Of a DNA stretch of 10,120 nt, positions 7,589 through 10,120 are shown one piece after another. The notes beneath the pieces were generated by a model that did not search any database, was not told the origin of the DNA, and saw only the letters and a list, made by a program, of their open reading frames with translations. The translations under genes were made by a program, and so were the position numbers. Each line of letters opens with the position of its first letter. Positions within the stretch are counted from its first letter, which is position 1. Source of the DNA: Rhodobiaceae bacterium (GTDB lineage Bacteria; Pseudomonadota; Alphaproteobacteria; Parvibaculales; Parvibaculaceae); contig NVSO02000197.1 of assembly GCA_002401305.2 (NCBI GenBank), positions 1 through 10,120 on the forward strand, read 5' to 3'.

Positions 7589-8239
7589 CTAAAATACAGG
7601 GGGCGCGGTTACCCACACGATTTCTGTGACTGTGGTGCCGGGATTGGACCACCGAAAAGATTTGTGATCGATCCGAAACGTATCTCCCTGAGTTAAATGA
7701 AAATGTGTCCCGTCGATCCACACATCCAATTCACCTTTTAGGAGATATCCCGTTTCCTCCGTTGGCCTGTTGACCTCTTGAGTGAGGCTGGCCTTTGGTT
7801 CAATCCGCGTCAGCAATAATTCATAGCTTCCCGCGATATCGGGAGAGAGCAGTTCCTCGCTCATGCCGTCTTCGCTGGTCCCCACGGAGCGCCGATTTTC
7901 CTTGCGCACAACCACCCCTTGATCGCCCGGCGACGTATTGTGGTGATCTAGGAAGAAACCGATGGGCACATCGAAAAGCTTGGAGAGAGTGCGCAGGTCA
8001 TTCAGGCTGATTTTGGAGATACCGCGCTCAAGCTGGCTTATGTACCCCACGGATCGGCCCATTTTCAGGGCCAGCGCGCTCAGCGTTACCTGCCGCCCTT
8101 GGCGCAGCGCCCGTATATCGCGCCCAATGGCGGCTTGCATCTGAGCATCCAATAAAGAATCCATTTGTGCCGCCGACAGCTTCCCATTTTGGCCGTTCGG
8201 AGAGCCAGACTCACCGGTTTTTGAGAATTTGGAGGCCAT
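7589..8239 (-). CDS. XRE-family transcriptional regulator with C-terminal cupin domain
   Basis: This 216-residue protein combines an N-terminal helix-turn-helix of the XRE (HTH_3) type at about 39-96 (core ALALKMGRSVGYISQLERGI) with a cupin barrel at about 140-213, recognisable by the ETGYLLKGELDVW segment. About 38 low-complexity residues precede the HTH. XRE-cupin regulators such as PuuR sense small metabolites, commonly amines, through the cupin and repress catabolic operons. ATG 8239 is favoured because AAAGGA lies 6 nt upstream; a longer reading frame back to 8374 would cross the palindrome and the divergent promoter region. It heads the - strand operon, and its upstream region contains site B, so autoregulation is likely. 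It is also the obvious regulator of site A (inference from shared palindromes). Confidence 0.9.
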   Translation of the reverse strand: MASKFSKTGESGSPNGQNGKLSAAQMDSLLDAQMQAAIGRDIRALRQGRQVTLSALALKMGRSVGYISQLERGISKISLNDLRTLSKLFDVPIGFFLDHHNTSPGDQGVVVRKENRRSVGTSEDGMSEELLSPDIAGSYELLLTRIEPKASLTQEVNRPTEETGYLLKGELDVWIDGTHFHLTQGDTFRIDHKSFRWSNPGTTVTEIVWVTAPPVF

Positions 8240-8294
8240 TTGTCGTCCTTTACGTCGAGAAAACCGCTCAAAACAAAGCTTTTCACTTCTGCTC

Positions 8295-8323
8295 TTGAAA
8301 ATTTGCGGCACATGCGTGAAAAT
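8295..8323 (+). promoter_or_regulatory. Possible weak promoter of the second amidohydrolase gene
   Basis: TTGAAA at 8295-8300 (5 of 6 to the -35 consensus) is followed after 17 nt by GAAAAT at 8318-8323 (4 of 6 to -10). The -10 again lies within the palindrome, as in the first operon. The -10 is poor, so the assignment is uncertain. No clear divergent promoter for the regulator gene was visible on the other strand. Confidence 0.3.
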
Positions 8324-8325
8324 TT
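8296..8325 (+). repeat. TGAAAATTT direct repeat, 21-bp period
   Basis: TGAAAATTT occurs at 8296-8304 and 8317-8325, exactly 21 bp apart, two turns of B-DNA. The second copy lies in the left arm of the palindrome at 8316-8340. A further TTTTCA at 8280-8285 with TGAAAA at 8296-8301 gives a third, looser inverted pair. The series could be an additional half-site series for cooperative binding of the regulator, or simple AT-rich coincidence. Confidence 0.4.
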
Positions 8326-8340
8326 CAAGGAATTTTTCAC
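8316..8340. promoter_or_regulatory. 25-bp palindromic operator, site B (GTGAAAA-N11-TTTTCAC)
   Basis: GTGAAAA at 8316-8322 and TTTTCAC at 8334-8340 are perfect 7-bp inverted arms around 11 bp; overall 10 of 12 positions per half-site are symmetric. The arms and spacing equal site A at 620-644. It sits in the 133-bp region between the divergent regulator (start 8239) and second amidohydrolase (start 8373) genes, 32 nt before the latter. One site could therefore control both directions. The proposed ligand is the adjacent XRE-cupin protein (inference). Confidence 0.72.
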
Positions 8341-8372
8341 GAGACTCAAAAAAACCAATAAAGGCATCACAC

Positions 8373-10052
8373 ATGACAGTTCAAAATACGGGCACATCCG
8401 ACATCCAAGTTTTCACCGCCCGTAAGGTCATCACCATGGATCCCACCTTGCCTGAAGCAACGGCAGTGGCGGTGCGCGACGGGTTGGTTTTGGAAGTTGG
8501 GTCCCTGGAGACGCTTAAACCGTGGCTAGACCGTTATCCCCATTCAGTGGATCGCCAGTTTGAAGACAAAATTTTGATGCCAGGCTTTATCGACCCGCAC
8601 CTTCATCCCAGCATGGCGGCTGTCATTTTGCAGATGGAGTTTTTGACCGCAATGGAATGGCGCTTACCTTGGGGAACAGTTCAGCCGGTGAAAACCCAAG
8701 AAGCATTTTTCGAGCGCTTGAAAGAACTGTCTGACGGGATGGAAGACCCAGACGCCCCGCTCTTTACGTGGGGCTATCACCGCAATTGGCACGGTGAGAT
8801 CACTAAGCCGATGATCGATGAAATTGTGGGCGACCGTCCGGTTATTTTATGGCACCGCTCTTTTCACGAGATCATCGTCAACTCCAAAGCACTTGAGTGG
8901 ATGGAGATTACCCGCGAGAGCTTGGGCAATCACCCGCAAGCTAAATTTGACGATGGGCATTTCTTTGAGATGGGGCTGCATAAAGCCTCCAGAAAACTGA
9001 CCCCTTACCTGATGGCACCGGAACGGGCAATGGATGGGCTGAACCGCCTGCGCGAAGTAGCGCACTTCGGTGGCCATACAACACTGGGCGATATGGCCGT
9101 TGGTATCTTTGATCTCGATATGGAGTTTGAAGGCGCGAAGATGATGTATGAAAATGATCAAACGCCGTTTCGCATTCAGATGATTGCAAATGCCATGAGC
9201 TTGTCGGCTACCAACAAAAGCCATCAGAATACGCTTGAGCTGATCGATGCTTTGCCCGAACGCAACACCCATCGGCTGCGGTTCTCCAATCACGTCAAAC
9301 TGTTTACTGACGGGGCCTTCTTCTCGCAACTGATGCAGCTTGGAGAGCCGGGTTATTTGGATGGGCACCACGGAGAGTGGTTGATGCCGCCGGAAAGCTT
9401 TGAGGAAGCCGCAAAACTTTATTGGAATGCTGGATACCGCATTCACGTGCATTGCACAGGCGATATGGGCCTCGAGCTTGCTCTGGATATGCTAGACAAA
9501 TTGCAATGGGAACGGCCACGGTTTGATCATCGCTATACGATCGAACATTTTGGACTGTCCACCCCTGAACAAGTACGCCGCCTCAAAGCATTGGGTGGCT
9601 GTGTCTCAGCAAATGTCTACTATTTGCATGAGCTTGGGGATGTTTACGCCCGCGCAGGGATTGGCTATGAACGGGCCTCTCAAATTGGCCGGCTGGGGAG
9701 TTGCGTGCGCGAAGGTATCCCGACGGCCCTTCACTCCGATTATACGATGGCCCCCGCCCTACCGCTCAACAATGCGTGGGTTGCGGTTAATCGGGTCACA
9801 TCGGAGGGCAACGTCATGGCCCCTACCGAGTGCTTGAGTGTCGAGGATGCGCTGAAGGCAATTACCATTGAAGCTGCTTATGTTATGGGACTTGAGAATG
9901 AAGTCGGTAGTCTGCGTGCTGGTAAAAAGGCTGATATGGTTGTCTTAGAACAAGACCCTTACGAGATAGACCCGATGGCGCTTAAAGACATTCCGATTTG
10001 GGGAACCATCTTTGAAGGGGCTGTGTTCCCCATTAAGAAAAGCAATGTCTGA
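8373..10052 (+). CDS. Amidohydrolase family 3 (YtcJ/NfdA-type) metal-dependent hydrolase, copy 2
   Basis: This 559-residue Amidohydro_3 enzyme is a paralogue of the protein at 712-2349, with near-matching N-termini (V-x-x-A-R-x-[VI]-I-T-M-D-P) and C-termini (GSLRAGKKADMVVLEQDPYE). Metal and catalytic residues are present: HLH (His76, His78), Lys309 (KLFTDG), His358/His360 (HVHCTG), His392 (IEHFG) and Asp455 (LHSDYT). The barrel loops differ between copies (for example MEWRLPW near 95-100 against the DRLGPDGT region of copy 1), so substrates probably differ. ATG 8373 was chosen for its AAGG at 8361-8364, 8 nt upstream; a longer frame from 8229 would be read through the operator and the antisense regulator start. 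The stop overlaps the next gene by 8 bp, implying translational coupling with the GTPase. The precise substrate is not predictable. Confidence 0.9.
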   Translation: MTVQNTGTSDIQVFTARKVITMDPTLPEATAVAVRDGLVLEVGSLETLKPWLDRYPHSVDRQFEDKILMPGFIDPHLHPSMAAVILQMEFLTAMEWRLPWGTVQPVKTQEAFFERLKELSDGMEDPDAPLFTWGYHRNWHGEITKPMIDEIVGDRPVILWHRSFHEIIVNSKALEWMEITRESLGNHPQAKFDDGHFFEMGLHKASRKLTPYLMAPERAMDGLNRLREVAHFGGHTTLGDMAVGIFDLDMEFEGAKMMYENDQTPFRIQMIANAMSLSATNKSHQNTLELIDALPERNTHRLRFSNHVKLFTDGAFFSQLMQLGEPGYLDGHHGEWLMPPESFEEAAKLYWNAGYRIHVHCTGDMGLELALDMLDKLQWERPRFDHRYTIEHFGLSTPEQVRRLKALGGCVSANVYYLHELGDVYARAGIGYERASQIGRLGSCVREGIPTALHSDYTMAPALPLNNAWVAVNRVTSEGNVMAPTECLSVEDALKAITIEAAYVMGLENEVGSLRAGKKADMVVLEQDPYEIDPMALKDIPIWGTIFEGAVFPIKKSNV

Positions 10053-10120
10053 CCTCGACCGCCTTCCCTTTACCATTATCGGTGGTTATTTGGGCGCTGG
10101 AAAAACCACGTTGATCAATC
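10045..10120 (+). CDS. Second CobW/COG0523-type GTPase (5' end only, cut by window edge)
   Basis: The frame from ATG 10045 is open to the right edge, giving 25 codons. It encodes FTIIGGYLGAGKTTLIN with a Walker A motif GGYLGAGKT at about 13-21, the start typical of G3E/COG0523 proteins and matching the first GTPase here (GFLGSGKTT). The ATG overlaps the preceding TGA within ATGTCTGA, so the two genes are almost certainly translationally coupled. The CxCC motif and GTP specificity motif lie beyond the window and could not be verified. Another P-loop family is possible, but the GGYLGAGKTT core and the copy-1 neighbourhood strongly favour CobW. Confidence 0.75.
   Translation, partial: MSDLDRLPFTIIGGYLGAGKTTLIN

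Noticed and set aside
8229..8372. Extended N-terminus of the second amidohydrolase
   Set aside because: The 48 extra residues have no family resemblance, overlap the regulator start on the other strand and span operator site B. ATG 8373 has its own ribosome site.
8240..8374. Extended N-terminus of the XRE-cupin regulator back to 8374
   Set aside because: It would cover the divergent intergenic region including site B; ATG 8239 has AAAGGA 6 nt upstream.

Overview
The window looks like a metabolic island from a bacterial chromosome, most likely an alphaproteobacterium. This rests on the moderate GC content, dense short operons with clear Shine-Dalgarno sequences, and the protein families present: a sarcosine/dimethylglycine-dehydrogenase-like flavoprotein, a TauD-type dioxygenase, an XRE-cupin regulator and a DUF2855 protein. 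The lineage is an inference; there is no rRNA or other phylogenetic marker. I see no mobile element, tRNA, rRNA or CRISPR array.

Layout. (1) 1-543: 3' half of a DUF2855-like gene on the + strand. (2) 544-711: an intergenic stretch with a terminator-like hairpin, a small direct repeat, a good sigma70-type promoter and a 25-bp palindrome. (3) 712-3319, + strand: a YtcJ-type Amidohydro_3 hydrolase followed by a CobW/COG0523 (G3E) GTPase. (4) 3311-8239, - strand, converging on the previous unit: a four-gene run, in transcription order an XRE-cupin regulator, a two-domain FAD/GcvT amine dehydrogenase, a TauD/TfdA dioxygenase and a class I glutamine amidotransferase. (5) 8240-8372: a divergent intergenic region holding a second 25-bp palindrome. 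(6) 8373 to the right edge, + strand: a second, paralogous Amidohydro_3 hydrolase overlapping the start of a second CobW-type GTPase, which the edge cuts off.

Two points stand out. First, the palindromes upstream of the two amidohydrolase genes share the architecture GTGAAAA-N11-TTTTCAC with identical length. The second also lies upstream of the divergent XRE-cupin regulator gene. This strongly suggests one regulator controlling the whole island and itself. Second, the pair 'metal-dependent amidohydrolase plus COG0523 GTPase' occurs twice, once on each side of the regulator/dehydrogenase operon. COG0523 proteins are nucleotide-dependent metal chaperones or insertases, so each hydrolase may travel with a dedicated metallochaperone.

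Working model (inference): the island degrades an N-substituted, probably N-methylated, amide or amine compound. The amidohydrolases cut C-N bonds of related substrates. The FAD/GcvT enzyme oxidatively removes N-methyl or similar one-carbon groups onto tetrahydrofolate. The TauD enzyme hydroxylates a substrate carbon, and the amidotransferase-like protein transfers or hydrolyses a gamma-glutamyl amide. The XRE-cupin protein would sense an intermediate and release the palindromes. The substrate cannot be named from the sequence.
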